A stretch of DNA of 64,000 bases. Origin: Pipra filicauda (taxonomy: Eukaryota; Chordata; Aves; Passeriformes; Pipridae). Positions 1 through 13,542 of the stretch are shown one piece after another (positions within the stretch are counted from its first letter, which is position 1; each line of letters opens with the position of its first letter). The notes beneath the pieces were generated by a model, which searched no databases, had not been told where the DNA came from, and saw nothing but the letters and a program-made list of their open reading frames with translations. The DNA lies in the NCBI RefSeq assembly GCF_003945595.2, contig NW_024104403.1, positions 806,001 to 870,000 of the forward strand. The letters are read 5' to 3'. Position numbers and translations under genes: made by a program.

Positions 1-3000
1 CTTTATATATTTAAAGCATCATGTGACAGCAGGATACTTGAATTGGGGACTGAAGTGGCTGAATTTGATTTGAAATCTCAGTAGACAAAGTATTGTACTT
101 TGTACAGATTTAAATATTTGTTAGATTGGAGATTTCACACTCTTTTGCAACCACAGACCCATCATGATGTTGTTATTACCTTCCAGTTATTACTCAGAAT
201 TCATTTGATTGGCATAATTTTAAGAATTCCACACGGCACTTCCACTCCCTGGTGAATTCTAGATGTTAATTAATTCAAAAGAAATTAAGTAGCTCTCTCA
301 AATTTTCAAACCTTTATGAAGTACTATGTGAGCTTATGCTGCAATTCATTTTAAGTAACTAATCTTCCATTCCTTCCCCATCTCTTAACACTAAAACATT
401 TTTAAGACCCTTTGGTAATGAATCAAGAATAGTATACAAAAATACATCTTAGGACGTGACTATGTTTTTAATTAGGCCCGGAATTTGTTCTCAAAAGGCT
501 ATGCACTTTAATTTAAACTGGTTTACAAACCACTCTGGTTTATTAAATGCGTAATATCTTCCCTGGGACAGAAGCAAAGGCAGCCCATAAGTGACAAGTC
601 TAACTGGAAAGAGGCCACTGCTGGGCAGCAGCTGTCCCACCTGGGTACCCAGTGTGATGTGCCCTACTTAGCACATCTGGTATTCATCCAGCCTTAGGAG
701 GGATGCAGAGTCCCCACCCAAACCTTTGCAGAAGTTTTCTTCCTCTCTGGCCCTTTCCTGATAGTGAGAGGAAGCAGCATTTGGGAGGGCAGTGAGACAA
801 TCAAAGACCCCTTCAGCTCAGTTGAAGCACCTCAGCTGAAATGGTAAGCACCGAGGTAAGCAAAACCTTGGGGCAGGGAAGTCCATGGCAGCGTTGCCAC
901 CCTCTCCATTCACTTCTCTATAACACAATAAACATCTATCAATCAGAAGATAGTATTTTCCTTTTCACTGTAACAATAGATATAGAAATGCTTTTGGTTT
1001 AATTTACAAATAATAAGAACCTTATGAAAGCTTTCAAAAGGTTCAAGTATGTATTTTGCATGAGCTTTTGCATGATGCACACACATGAATTAGCTTCACC
1101 CCACGATTATCAATTCTTTGTGTCCAGATCAGGTATTACCCTAATTCAAGCAGAAAATTATCATGTCTAAAGTAGTTTTAAACACCAGATTCGAACTTCA
1201 TTCCCACATAATTATCACAATACTTTTAAGATGTAAATTTAGCAAGAATGAACACACAATACAAACCTTGACACTTTGAGGCTATCACACAAAACTTACT
1301 TGGAAGTAGATTTTGAAGTTGATTTAATTTAATCTGAAGGCCAGAGTAACTACACTGAAAGTCCAAAATAACTAAAACATTTGAAAATATAATTAAATGA
1401 TGGGGCTACACTTTTCCTTAGTTTTTTTTTTCCCTCTAAGTCTTATGCCACTTCTATAATTTATAGTTTTGTAGATGAGCTCTAGAAAATTTTCTTCAAT
1501 ACTTCATTGAAACTAACAGATGAAAAAACTTTTGCTTGGTAAATTGAAACTTTTGCAGACACTGAAACGCATGAAGAATACAATCTCTCCATCTAACTTT
1601 TTATGGAATTCTCATACTTAAGATAGTTAAATATTTCTTAGGAATAAAAACTTAAACTCCTAAACTAAACTAAAATAAACCATCAAACCATCTTTTAGAA
1701 AAGCTTGAGCTTGAACTGTTAGGAATTTGACTAAGGAAAAATAAAAATTAGTGTTTCCTAATATTACACTAATATCCAAACTTGGGTAATATACTTTTTT
1801 AGTAAAGAACAGAATATGGACAAGCTAAGTCCATGTTAAAGATTTGGGAGGGCTGGGAATGTTTGGATGATTAAAGTACTGGTAAATATTGAAGAAAATC
1901 TTTCATTCTCCATTATTCATTATTGTTTGAGCTTGTTTTCTTTCATTCTCTTGCTTTTAATTCCCTGCTAGAACTCATTTAGGAGGGAAATGTTTTGCTG
2001 CTTTTTGCAAGAAATGGAGAGGGTGGAAAAGAATAAACTAGCCCTCAGGGAAGGAGAATGGAGAAAGTGAGCCTCATTCAGCTGCTTTAATGTCTGCGTT
2101 AACAGACAATAAAGAGACCTTTTTTAAAAACTGCAGTGATTTTAGATATTCATGGATAGAATTACAATGAAGTGAACAGTTCTCTCACCTGAACACCAGA
2201 GTTAATCTCTCCCCTTAAAATGAGAACCCATCCCTGCTTTTCTTATCACTGTTTCCACAAACACATTAGTGTAAGATTGTAAAATGTATCTTTCAAAAGT
2301 AATCCCCATGCCATACAACACTGTATATCTGTGTGTATGTGTGAATTTCAATAGTTTATTCCCCTTTTATTTTTTATATTATCTTTCTTATGGGTATTCA
2401 GTTGTTTAATATCTTAAATCCCCATCTTAAATATGATTCTAAGGCCTTACACAGTTTGGATTTTTAAAAAGCCAGTGCAACTTAATCAGAGACTCCTCTT
2501 GAACGTTTACAGAATGAATAGAGGCACATGCAGGTGCTACTACGGCAGACACTGTCTGTATCAAGAACTGGAAACAACACTTTAATATCTGCACCCTGAG
2601 CTGCATCAGGCTGAGCCTTTCCAGTAGGTGATCCTTCTCTCTGCTCAGTCCTTGTGAGACATCCGTGATCCTGGGTATTTGTCTTAAGCCTCCTGTATTT
2701 CTTTTCCCTCTATTTGGTACCCTCTTAATACTGTTATTAACTATAAGCTAAAAAGTCTTAGAAATAACACTATGCTATTTGTTATAAAGAAATTAATTTT
2801 TACTAGGTGAAAAGAACTATTTAATTTCCCACGGCCCAAAACAGTGCTCCTTTCTTTATCATGTGTTTTGAGGTCACCTGTGACCTTTTCAAGTTTTTCT
2901 TTTCTCCTCCAAACATATCTTGATTCAAAGCAGTGAAATTCTCCAATTTAAGCAGATTTAGCTTTTTACAAAACATAACATGATAAAACGTGATGTGTAG

Positions 3001-3225
3001 GGAAGTTGATACCCTAAATGGTTATTGCACAAAAGAATTCAGAACAAGGTCTATTATCAAATGCCGACACCCAACATCATCCAAAATCATTGAAAAAGGA
3101 ATAAAGCAAACTGCAAGCAAGAAGACCTTTCCATGTACAGACATATCAATTTCACAGAACACTATGCTGGACAGTTGCTGAGAGTGTACATTGGTAATCT
3201 GACTTTAGAAATAAATGCCTCCATT
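1..3225. other. Unique AT-rich non-coding DNA
   Basis: No recognisable coding exon, repeat family or RNA gene is visible on either strand. The stretch around 560-910 is richer in G and C than its surroundings (several CAG/CTG-rich words, no obvious repeat), but no open frame there resembles a known protein. The short open frame at 2990-3181 looks like a chance ORF. The segment is consistent with intron or intergenic sequence. Confidence 0.6.
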
Positions 3226-3264
3226 TAATGGTTGCCCTGAATCCTTGATTCAGGGCATCCATTA
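3226..3264. repeat. Strong short hairpin (18-nt arms)
   Basis: Positions 3226-3243 and 3247-3264 are reverse complements over 18 nt with a single mismatch, separated by a 3-nt loop (CTT). The core arm is GCCCTGAATC / GATTCAGGGC. This is much longer and more GC-rich than other inverted repeats I noticed nearby. It is too short for a typical miRNA precursor, and no terminal inverted repeat of a known transposon was recognised. Function unknown. Confidence 0.75.
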
Positions 3265-6200
3265 GATAAAGTTTCAGAAAACAAGTCTACCAAAATTAAA
3301 GTGTGGGGAGCTAGAAGACATCCAGTTATGTTCCTTCCCCATCAGAAGGGGAGAACAACACATTCCCTTCCTTGCTGATGTGAAGAACCGACAGCACAAT
3401 TTTCCAGCAATGTTTTCAGCAACAGCCGAAAACAAGAAACTTTTCTTCTTCAGCCCAGGTCACAAAAACAATTCAGTTCCCTTTCTACCTCCCTTCACAA
3501 CAGGAAAGAACAAACAGTCCAAGGTTAAACCTTGCTGAGGCCAAATAGACAGTGTGGATTGTCTGTAGGGGAAAGCAAACACAGCGATTCTCCTCAGGCC
3601 ATCGGACAATGAACAATCTCCACTCTTTCCCACCACAGAAAGCAAACAAGAAAAAAGCCAACCCCAAACCCTACCACAACCATGGTATCTTAATTTTAAC
3701 ACAGACAAGCCACACTTCACAGAAAAGTAGGTTAAAATTACTTCTGCCAGCCTGACAGCAGCAGTGCTTTGTTTTCTTGCTTTTCCAGGAGATGGAAGTT
3801 TAATTCACCTCATAGCAAGAAACTATGGGACTAAGAGCCCATGGAGGGAATTCAGAAGGAAATACTAATGATTATTTCAGTGTTCTTTGAACACTGAAAC
3901 AGCTTTTGTGGTGAAGTCTCACATGTATCACCCCAAAACTTTTGACATCAAGCTGTTTATATGGATGAATCAGTAGAATCTGAAAAGGAATTTAGTGCAT
4001 ATCTACTCTTCTGCCACAATACCAGGGAGTAAACCTTTGACAGGTTATCTCTGTCCTCGCTCTTATAAAAGAATGTCTTATACCATTAGAAACCACTTGA
4101 GGACTCTCCTAGAAATATAAATTCATAAATCATCTGAACAAGTGTGAATTGCTTCTTCTCATATTGTGATAAACAATAACTTACAACAGTAATACAATAC
4201 TGTTAGCTCTTTCTAAAAACTATTTATATCAGCACATAATTTAATTATCACAAACTAGCAAAATAGAATTTTTTTCTCAAGAAAAAGAAAGTGCAGATCT
4301 AGCGGTAAAAACACAAAACCAGAATGTAATTTAATTAATTAAATTGTACTTAATTAGCTAGTGAATACAGAAATTAAAATAAATGAATTCCCACTTAAAC
4401 TGTTCAAGAGTGCAGTGGCTGTAGACTTTACAGTGTCCAAGAAAAGTGCCATCATGAGGCTTTGTCAATAAAGGAGGCAGATAGTACTGAATTACTTAAT
4501 GAGATGAATGCACTTGGAACAGAAAGTGAAATTGTCTGAGCTTTAAGGGTTTACAGTGATCACAGGTCAAAAGTTACAGCCACTACAATTCTGTGTAATA
4601 AACAGTGCTGACCAGAGAATGACAAATAGATGGGGAACAAACATAATATACCCGAATCACACAAGCAAGGCCAGGAAGCAGCACCTGCTGGTTTCAGCAG
4701 ACCATTTCTTAATTAATTACTATGCTGAAAAAACACCACACTCTATTAGTCTAAATCAAAGTATACTTCAAAAGCTGTAGCTAGAGACAGTTTTTAATAA
4801 CCAGGGGGAAAAAAATCCCAACCTTATGACAAATTAACTACTTAACTGGAATCTGGAGAACATCAGTTGCCAAACAAGCAGTTAGACTGAAAAGACTGTA
4901 ATATTGGCCATATTATCAAGAACTAAACTATCCTGTTGACCTCTATCCTGACTGAACTAAATCAGACTTGAAAAGGGTATTTCTGTTACTTAAATGCCAG
5001 TTTATTATTTGCTTGCCCTTTTTTTTTTTTTTAAACAAAGCTATCTCTTCTAACCTCTTAGCTTAAACTTACTGTAAAAACAACAGAGATGACTACCAGG
5101 CTAAGCTACCTTTATCCCTCAATAAGGGATGGATATCTTTATCCCCTCATAAAGCAAAACTGCTCTGTATGTCTATAACATTTGCCAAACCAAAAGAGAC
5201 ACTTAAGCATAATATGTTCTGGGGAAAAATCCCAGAAAAGTAGTGAGACTAAGTATTTTATTTTGATTTTTGATGCAACAGAAGATTAAAAATTAAAACA
5301 TTAACATTGTTTTCAAGTCTTTTCCATTGCTCTTCCATTTTGTTTAATGGTGTCAAATTAATATGGTTTTGTATTTTACTTTTTATGAAATGTTATTACA
5401 TAAAGATAAAACTATTTTCACAAGTACCCATGCTACTCAGATTGCTAAATAATTGAGTTTAGCTTTGCCTCTTCTCCTCAGCCTCTAGTACATGTGCCTT
5501 ACCGGCAGAAGTGAGATCCAAGGACAAGGACATGAGGAGGAACATTTTAACTATGAAGCACAAAATATGAGTATGAAAGTAAAGAAAAGTAGTACATACA
5601 TCATCAACAGCCAGCAAACAATTGTAACAAAAAGCACTCGAAAAGCTGGGTTGGTGAGGAGAGGAAAAGACTGCCTGTAAGCAGCGATCCTGAATGTTTA
5701 GCACCATGGTTTGTACCTAAATGTTTTCCTTCCATCCATAAGTAACCTCATTGATAACTGACAAATCACTAATCCATCTCACTTAAACCCCATAAATTTA
5801 GAGTATTTCAAAATAATTCAAAAACGTTTCAGAAGTTGTTTTGAAAACACAGTAAATAACACAACTGTAGTCAATTTTCTGTTTTACTGACATATCCTCC
5901 TACTTAAAACACATTAAAATACCTGGAAGCAAAAATTCAAAAAGCTCACCCGTAATTTTCTTCAGCAGAAATGTGCATCTTCCAAAAGCAACTAAGTCCT
6001 GTGACAATGTATTTTCTACTAATTATATGACAGTATCAGTCATGCTTCTTCTATTCTATACTTAATATTGATTAAACATGTTGACAAGCAAAATAATTGG
6101 TTTACAAATGCCTTAAAAAATTTCAGTCCATTAATCTGTGTGTTAGTTACCATGCACTTGTTAAGTGCAGTTTAAGAAGATGAGTAGCCTTTTCTTAAGA

Positions 6201-6997
6201 TTTTCAAGCAGATCCATCTGTTTTTATGATGTTTAAATGAACATCATCTGGATATTACATCAGATTTTATTTTTATATAATGACAGGACTTAAGGCCATG
6301 TAAAACTGCATTATTGGCCAGAATTTCATGCCAAAATGCCAGTACTAGTCTGGAAGAGACAAATATTTAAATAAGATGTATAACATTTTCCCTTTCTATT
6401 AAGACTGGAACTTTGACTCTATAATTTTTCTATGCTCAACTCGTAAATACTTTTAGTTCTAGAACCATCTACTTTTATAAATAGCAAAGGTATACTAAAG
6501 ATATGTTAGCATAAGAGAAATCTGCCTGTTGTTAGTATATATTCATACACACAATTGTAAGGCATATCATTTGACACAGTATTATTTTGATGAGAGAGAT
6601 GATTTTGAAGGATCAGGTCCATGAAATAAGATTACAGTTTTTGGGAACATACCTAAACAACTCAGAACAGATATTTCTTTAGTATCCCAATGTGCAAGGT
6701 GTTAAGGATTTCTCCCCAAAAGTTTGACCTCATGATTCTTACAGAGTTCTTTGGTCAAAAAAATAAGATTCTGTTCACTTCAGTGGTCTTTAGGTAAGTG
6801 GATTTGCTTGCTCATTTAAAGGTAACTGCAGAAGTTTGACCCTATTTTCAATATATTCTGGAACTTGTATTTTCTGTAGTCTAGCTAAAACAAACATTTA
6901 AAAAATAACTGAAAAAAACACATTTTACAAATTAATTATATACAGTAAAAAAAATTGATTCATCCTAAGCATCATCATCTGTGACTCTTTGCCTCAA
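3265..6997. other. Unique AT-rich non-coding DNA
   Basis: No recognised repeat, exon or RNA gene. Small features are an AT-rich TTAATTAATTAA-type patch near 4330-4345, a T14 run at 5019-5032, and a short direct and inverted motif around CTTTATCCC near 5110-5150. The open frames at 3460-3755, 4556-4780 and 5459-5707 overlap one another on opposite strands and have no recognisable domain, so I treat them as chance. Confidence 0.55.
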
Positions 6998-7755
6998 ATA
7001 CATGGAATCACTGAATATGCTGAGTTGGAAGGGACCCATAAGGATCATCGAGTCAACTCCTGCCCTTTGCAGGACAACCCAAGAATCACCCCATGTGCCT
7101 GAGAACATTGTCCAAACGCCTCTTGAACTCTGTCAGGCTTGGTGTTGTGACCACTTCCCTGGGGAGCTTGTTCCTATGCCCAACACCTCCCCTGACTCAA
7201 CTTCATGCCGTTTCCCCAAGTCCTGTCACTGGTCACCACATAGATGAGATCAGTGCCTGCCCCTCCTCTTCCCCTCAGGAGGAATTTGTAACTGTGAGGA
7301 GGTCTCCCCTCAGTCTCCTTTTCTCCAGGCTGAACAGACCAAGTGACCTCAGCTGCTCCTTGTATGGCTTCCCCTCCAGGCCCTTCACCATCTTTGCTGC
7401 CCTCCTTTGGACATCCTTTAATAGCTTTATGTGTTTTTTACATTGCAGTGCCCAAAACTGGACATAACATTCCAGGTGAGGCCGCCCCAGTGCAGAGCAG
7501 AGCGGGACAATCCCCTCCCTTGACCGGCTGGCGATGCTTTGTCTGATGCCCCCCAGGACATGGTTGGCCCCCTCCTGGCTGCCAAGGGCACTGCTGACTC
7601 ATATTCAACTTGCCACTGAGCAGGACCCCCAGGTCTGTTTCCACAGTGCTGCTCTCCAGCCTCTCATTTCCCAGTCTGTCTGTACAGCCAGGGTTCAGAG
7701 TCATATGGGCATCACGTGTATGTCTGAACAATTCAATTGTCTTTAACAAACCATG
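6998..7755 (-). mobile_element. CR1 LINE, 5'-truncated, 3' end and C-terminal ORF2
   Basis: Read on the minus strand this is a 5'-truncated CR1 non-LTR retrotransposon. The 3' tail is at the left edge (6998-7050: 'gagttggaagggaccc...atcatcgagtc', the reverse-oriented CR1 end). The interior carries phrases diagnostic of avian CR1, such as the reverse complement of 'ctgttcagcctggagaaaaggag' near 7320. The minus-strand frame at 7438-7749 holds the C-terminal RT motif LESSTVETDLGVLLSGKLNM, then shifts out of frame. The 5' break is near 7755. The copy is moderately decayed and cannot encode an active protein. Overlapping plus-strand open frames are shadows. Subfamily assignment would need a RepeatMasker comparison. 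Confidence 0.93.
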
Positions 7756-9985
7756 GACCTTTTGCTGTGGCTATCACTGTGTGCCTATAGTGGTTATTTT
7801 TTGTATCTGAATGTAATTACCTAACACCATCTAGCTTGCAGGAAATTGAAAATGGATAATAAATCTTACAGGTGTTAACCCTACAACAATTCTTCTAATA
7901 TTATTCTCACAACTCTACAGGGGCTACTTTTTCATTACCAAGAGGAAAAAAAGTCACCTCCTTAAAAGGAGCTTGGAGTGCCTCTGAAACATCGTTACTG
8001 AACAACCTAGAATTCTGACATTTTATGGTAACCTTTACAAGAAGCCAAGCAGCTTTCAGTCTTCATTTTGTGTAACTAAATCCTACAAATTCAGTATCAT
8101 GCAGGACTTAAAAAAGCTAAAACTGCATAACAACCAGACATTTAATGTACTTTCTTTACAGTATTAACTTATCTGGCTTTGAAGTAGATTTCAATTACAA
8201 GTAAAATGCATCTCAACATAATTTTTATGATAAAATGAATGAAACCTGTGATAACCCCTCAACACTTTAAAATTTAAATTAGATTTTGCTTTCTAAAAAT
8301 TTTTACACTAAATCAGAGTTGATTGCAAGAAGTCTTATTACATGAGCTATGTAGGCAGTTAGATCACAGCAACAGATTCTGAATTCAACTTTAGATATCC
8401 AAGTCTGAAATTGTAGCCCATAGGTCTATAGCAAATGGAGAAAAACAAACAACACTCATCTAACCTATCTTGGGTATATATTCTGAAATGAATTTTCATG
8501 AGTCTCTGCACAGTTAGGGAAGGTACATCCCACCTGTAAAAACCATACTGTGAAACTGAAAAAGGAACATATAATAAAAGAGCCAAGAAAGTTCTTTAAT
8601 TCTTCTAACCTCCCAGACAATATAGGGTCCTTCTGGAAAGTTTCCTAATGTTGTGCAGGAAAAAGACAATCTAGTTAAGTTCTTCTCTACACAAGGGAAT
8701 TGCGACACTGTAGAAGAAAAGATTTGCTTTAGAAAGTGATTTAGCTAAATCAATGCAAGCTCCTCTGTGGATAATGATGGCTTATGTTTACTTTATCTAA
8801 ATTGTTATAAGACACTCTTCCCCAAACTAAGACTGTCTACTCAAGAGGGCTGATCAAATTTATCTAAGTTCATTCAATTTTCTTGCGTACACAGGTTTAA
8901 TGGACTACATCGTCACTGGCAATGTAATGAGGGAACAGCAACACTAAAGAAAAAGAACGTGCTTTACAAACCAGCAATTAAATGTCAATATTGTTTTCCT
9001 TGATAGCTATAAGCAGGTTTTCATAGATAGCCAACTACGAAGCTGTTTAAATCAAAGGTCATGTTAAAATGTTCCTAAATGCAAAGACAGTGTAATGACA
9101 AGAAATATTACTGGTCCCAAATGCCCCAGCAATGGGTAGTAAATTTGAATGGTGGCAAATGTCAGGGCAGAGTTTGCATGGGCACAGTAAGACTCTTGCT
9201 GCCTTGGCAGAGCCTGTTTTCTGTTGTGTATACTTAGGAGTATAAAATACAGAAAATAGAGGTTCAGAGAAGAGAACCTGAACAGAGCTTCTTTTAGGTG
9301 CAGTAGTCCCTAGAAAGGTAAGATTACAGTCAAGGCAAGACTCTTAATGTATTTGCAGACAGAATTGAAACTGCAATCACTAAATAAATGGCACTTGTTA
9401 GCAAAAGCATGATAACTTGCTGGCAACCAGAACAGTTATAAAGGGAGAATAAGTAATCTGTAATTCAATTTATTTGAAAGGTCTTAGTTTTCTGTATTAA
9501 TCAAGGATATGGTAGTATCTGAACACATGTACAATCAATTAATTCCAGAGAATTGGGCTAATCTTCCCTTGAATCCTTTTTGTGCTTATGTTCTATTCAA
9601 CTATTGTCTCGAGTAGTGTAAACAAATTATATGCCAAGACTTTTTACAAGTACCCATTTTTCACCAGGATTTAATTTTCTGTTATATTTGTTAAGTAAAT
9701 CAGTAATGTAGTAGTTTTCAGCTTGTAGTGTTTCCTAAATCATGTTTCTTTCCAGAAGATTGCTAGATATGTCAGAAAATCCACTAAAAGAATGGCAGTC
9801 TCTAAAAGAGTGAAGTGATTACTTTAAAACTAGTTATTCAAATTATTCTACTTTTAGTAGAGTTTGGGGAGTTTTTTGTCAGTATCCCACAGAACTAGAA
9901 GTAGAACCAGGTTATGCTTGCATGTGTCAGCCTAACAGCACAGCATTGGCCACATCACAATAGTCACTCAAATCCAAGTCTGCTT
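7756..9985. other. Unique AT-rich non-coding DNA
   Basis: No repeat family, exon or RNA gene recognised. Two overlapping minus-strand open frames (8359-8586, 8514-8708) have no recognisable domain and look like chance ORFs. Confidence 0.55.
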
Positions 9986-10205
9986 TCACAGAATCATAGA
10001 ATCACTGAGGTCAAAAGAGACCTCTGAGATCGAGTCCAACCTTTGACTAAACACCACTATGTCAAGTAAAGCAAAGCACTAAGTGCTACATCCAGTCATT
10101 TCTTGAATTCTTCCAGGGATGGTGATTCTACCACTTCCCTGGGCAGCCCCTTCCAGTGCCTGACCACCCTTTCAGTGAAGAAATTCATCCTTTGACTCGG
10201 TTCAT
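9986..10205 (-). mobile_element. CR1 LINE 3' end fragment
   Basis: The segment begins with 'cagaatcatagaatcac' followed by 'gaggtc...gagtccaacc', the reverse-oriented CR1 3' terminus. It continues through the end of ORF2. On the minus strand the frame reads [20 protein letters not shown], a close match to the CR1 ORF2 C-terminus ([17 protein letters not shown]). The CR1 match fades near 10205. The minus-strand open frame continues to 10278 into non-CR1 sequence. A dead, 5'-truncated copy of about 220 bp. Confidence 0.92.
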
Positions 10206-12319
10206 GGTCCTCTCTGAATTCTAATAGTGAGTTGTAGAAACTGGCAGATGCTGTAAAAGAAAGTGGAAGGCAGGTCAAACAGAAGCATTAAACCCAAAAG
10301 GATGCTGGGAAAGCACCTGAGTTTTCGTCTAAATGTTGATGGTTTTCTTCCCAAGGACAACAAAAGACAAGACTTAACTTCCCAGCAAGCTGTAGCTAAT
10401 TGGGATTTGTTGGTACAGTCTATAACTCCTTCAGAAATCAAAGCAAAGAGTCAAGTTTCAGTATCTGAAAAGATGAAGCCTTTGTATTGTAGTTAAATGG
10501 AGGCAAGGCAGAATCTGAAGCATTCTTTCAGTTAGATTGTATTACATATTTGTGTGTTGCCTCAGAGGAGTGGAACAAAGGCCACTTGAATATGACCCCA
10601 GTGGAGACACAATATTCAGTCATCTTCCCTGTCAGTCACGTCTTTATCATGCAGTGATTTACACACAAGTGCAGAAGCAGGACAGATCCTGGTACAATCT
10701 TATTAAAAACCTATGATGCACTTTCTTGTAGACTTCCAAAATAGCATTTTTGAAACAATATTATTTTCTTTTTCGAGGTGGCATGCTTTCTGGCGTCTAG
10801 TGCTCAACTTTTCCTCTTTGTTGCAACATACATATCTGAAATTTTAAAAGAAAATCTTTCACTAATGTAGTGAAGCATATCTTTCATACAATAGAGTTTC
10901 TGAAGTTTTGTTGCTAATATTTATTTCAAAAAGACACAGCTCAGAGCTACCAAAGTGAAATGTAAAATAATTTAAAAAAAAAAAAAAGAACAAACCAGAA
11001 ATAGATCATTCAGCTATATAAGTACCTAGCCTGGTTTATGTTTTTTCCTATGGCACTGCTAGCACACTTCCCCTTGGTCACAGGTTCTTCCATGCCCAAT
11101 CAATTTTCTGGCTTCTGCACTTGTAAGATAAAAAAGAAAGGCCATGGAAGGACAGTATGTTGTTATTTGTTTTGTTGATAACACACAGTTCAGTTCCCCA
11201 CTGCTACCTCTGGAATGAGGTTCAGGCAGCACAGAAGGAGGACTGGCAGAGAACCTTTAGAGCCTCTCCACTCTTTCATGTTCCCAGGCAGCTACATTGC
11301 TAGAGGGCATCTTGAAATTGGGCTGGGAGGAGAAATTCAACACAGTAAACTTCGGTACAGGATTGGTTCAATTCTGCCATAGTCACTTACCACTGGAAGC
11401 AGTTCCGCTACGTTGACCTCACTTTTGCATGAATGAATCCTTTATACTCATCAACTAGTACATCTTCAGCAGAGGTGCAAAGGCTTTTTATTTAAAGAAA
11501 GTGATACAGAAATATAGCCTTGTGATTCTATCTGAATAATATTCGGTCTATGTTATACTAACGGTGTAAATTGAACTTAAGTGGCAAGCAACCATGTCTA
11601 TATTATTAGATTTTATCACTGAGAACTATTTTAGATTAGATGAAGAACAATCACAGATAAGGAAGTTATCCCTTAAAACCTGATGGTTAACTGCAAACAT
11701 TAAGAATGATAAAAAAAAGAATTACCTTGGGAGTTACTGTTCCACAGCCTAAATACACAACTGTGCAACAGAAAAAAATAAAGTTCACTATTTCACCAGT
11801 AAATATGAAAGATAAGCACAAAGGACTAGGTTACTAATCCTGCCTCTGACACTTAACAGTTCTGTTGTATCAAGCAAACATGGTTTCAGTTTCTTTGTAA
11901 AGCAGAAATGCTAATACTTTCCCCAATGGTATTGTGAGGATAAATGTATTGTCATAAGGGTCTTTGAAAAGGAAAAGACGTAAGCATTTTTATTGATGTT
12001 CTACTTCCCAATCCACTAGAGTATATTAAAAATAATTTCACAATTGCAAGTGCAACCTCTACCTATATATATTTATCAATTTACCAGTCCTTCTTCCTAC
12101 AAATTGAGAAGAAGAGAGAACAGCTCAGCAAGTATATTCTCTAGTCAACACTTCTTATGTGCAAAGGATAAGATCAGTTGCTGAATATGACCAAAATAAT
12201 TTTAGCTAACTACAGCTGATCCAGTTTGCCTTGTTGTTACACTCTTGTAAAAATACCTGAATGATGTGGAGATTTGATCATCAATCAAACTGATTATGGC
12301 TAAATATGAAAAACATAGA
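10206..12319. other. Unique AT-rich non-coding DNA
   Basis: No further repeat recognised. A plus-strand open frame at 10263-10496 (77 codons) directly follows the CR1 fragment but has no domain I can identify. An A14 run lies at 10974-10987. The stretch 11040-11400 is slightly richer in G and C and also shows nothing recognisable. Confidence 0.5.
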
Positions 12320-13525
12320 AGTGATTGCTAACAGCCAACACGGTTTTACTAAGGGAAAATCATGCCTGAAAAATCTGATGACCTTCTATGATGGGGCTGC
12401 AGTGTTAGCTCGATGAGGCAGAGCCACTGACATCAGCTACCTGGACTTGTGCAAAGCGTTTGGCACTGTCCTGCACTGACGGACCACTCAGGGGCTGGAC
12501 GGCCAAATGCAAAGAGTTGTGGTCAACAGCTCCTTGTCCATGTGGAGATCAGCGATGAGTTACGTCCCTCAGAGGTCAGTGCTGGGGCTGATACTGTTCA
12601 ACATCCTTGTTGGCAACATGGACAGTGGGATCAAGGGCACCCTCAGCAAGTTCACTGATGACACCAAGCTGTGTGGTGCAGTCACACACTGGAGGGAGGG
12701 GATGGGCCATCCAGAGGGACCTTGACAGGCTTGAGAGGTGGGCCAATGCAAACCTCACGAATTTCAACAACGAGAAGTGCAAGGTCCTGTACCTGGGTTA
12801 TGGCAATCCCAGGCACACCTACAGATTGGGCAGAGAAGTGACTGAGAGGAGCCCTGCGGAGAAAGACTTGGGTGTGATGGTGGATGAAAAACTCACCATG
12901 AGCTGGTAGTGTGTGCTCATAGCCCAGAAAGCCAATGAAATCCTGGGCTGCATTAAAAGCAGCGTGGCCAGCAGGTCAAGGGAGGTAATTCTCCCCCTTT
13001 ACTCTGCCCTTGTGAGACGCCACCTGAAGTGCTGCGTACAGTTCTGGTGCCCCAACATAAGAAGGACACGGAACTGCCGGAACAAGTCCAGAGGAGGGTC
13101 ACAAAGCTGATGAGAGGAGTTCATCACCTCTCCTGCAAAGATAGGCTGAGAAAGTTGGGGCTGTTCAGCCTGGAGAAGAGAAGGTTATGTGGAGACCTCA
13201 TAGCAACATTCCAGTATCTGAAGGGGGCCTACAGGGAAGCCAGAGAGGGACTTTTTGTCAGGAATTGTAGTGGTAGGACAAGGAGTAATGGACACAAACT
13301 GAAAGAAGGGAAAATTAAGCTGGATATTAGAAAGAAATTACTGGAACAAGTTGCCCACAGAGGCTGTGGATGCCCCAATCTTGACAATGTTCAGGGTCAG
13401 GTTGGATAAGGCTTTGAGCAACCCAGTCTAGTAGAAGGTGTCACTGCCCATGGCAGGGCAGTTGGAACAAGATATCTTTAAGGTCCCTTCCAACCCCTAA
13501 CATTATATGACTTTATGATAATAAT
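12320..13525 (+). mobile_element. CR1 LINE, longest copy in the window, decayed reverse transcriptase
   Basis: This forward CR1 copy of about 1.2 kb covers the later part of the ORF2 reverse transcriptase and the 3' UTR. It starts near 'cagccaacacggttttac' and ends near 13520 with 'ggtcccttccaacccc' and degenerate ATTATATGA/TTTATGA tail units. RT motifs are visible in order: YLDLCKAF (12440-12463), [18 protein letters not shown] (the catalytic FADD box with Ala replaced by Thr, 12651-12671), [12 protein letters not shown] (about 12860-12895), ASRSREVILPLYSALVR (12969-13019) and [15 protein letters not shown]. It is inactive. About a hundred bases are missing after the YLDxxKAF motif. The frame shifts near 12690-12710 and again near 13040-13075, and a TAG stop sits at 12907-12909 where the family has Gln. 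Confidence 0.95.
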
Positions 13526-13542
13526 GCGATTAAAAAATTATT

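Noticed and set aside
7093..7810. Plus-strand open frames at 7.0-7.8 kb
   Set aside because: They are antisense shadows of the minus-strand CR1 copy.
12569..12782. Minus-strand open frames at 12.6-12.8 kb
   Set aside because: They are antisense shadows of the forward CR1 reverse transcriptase.
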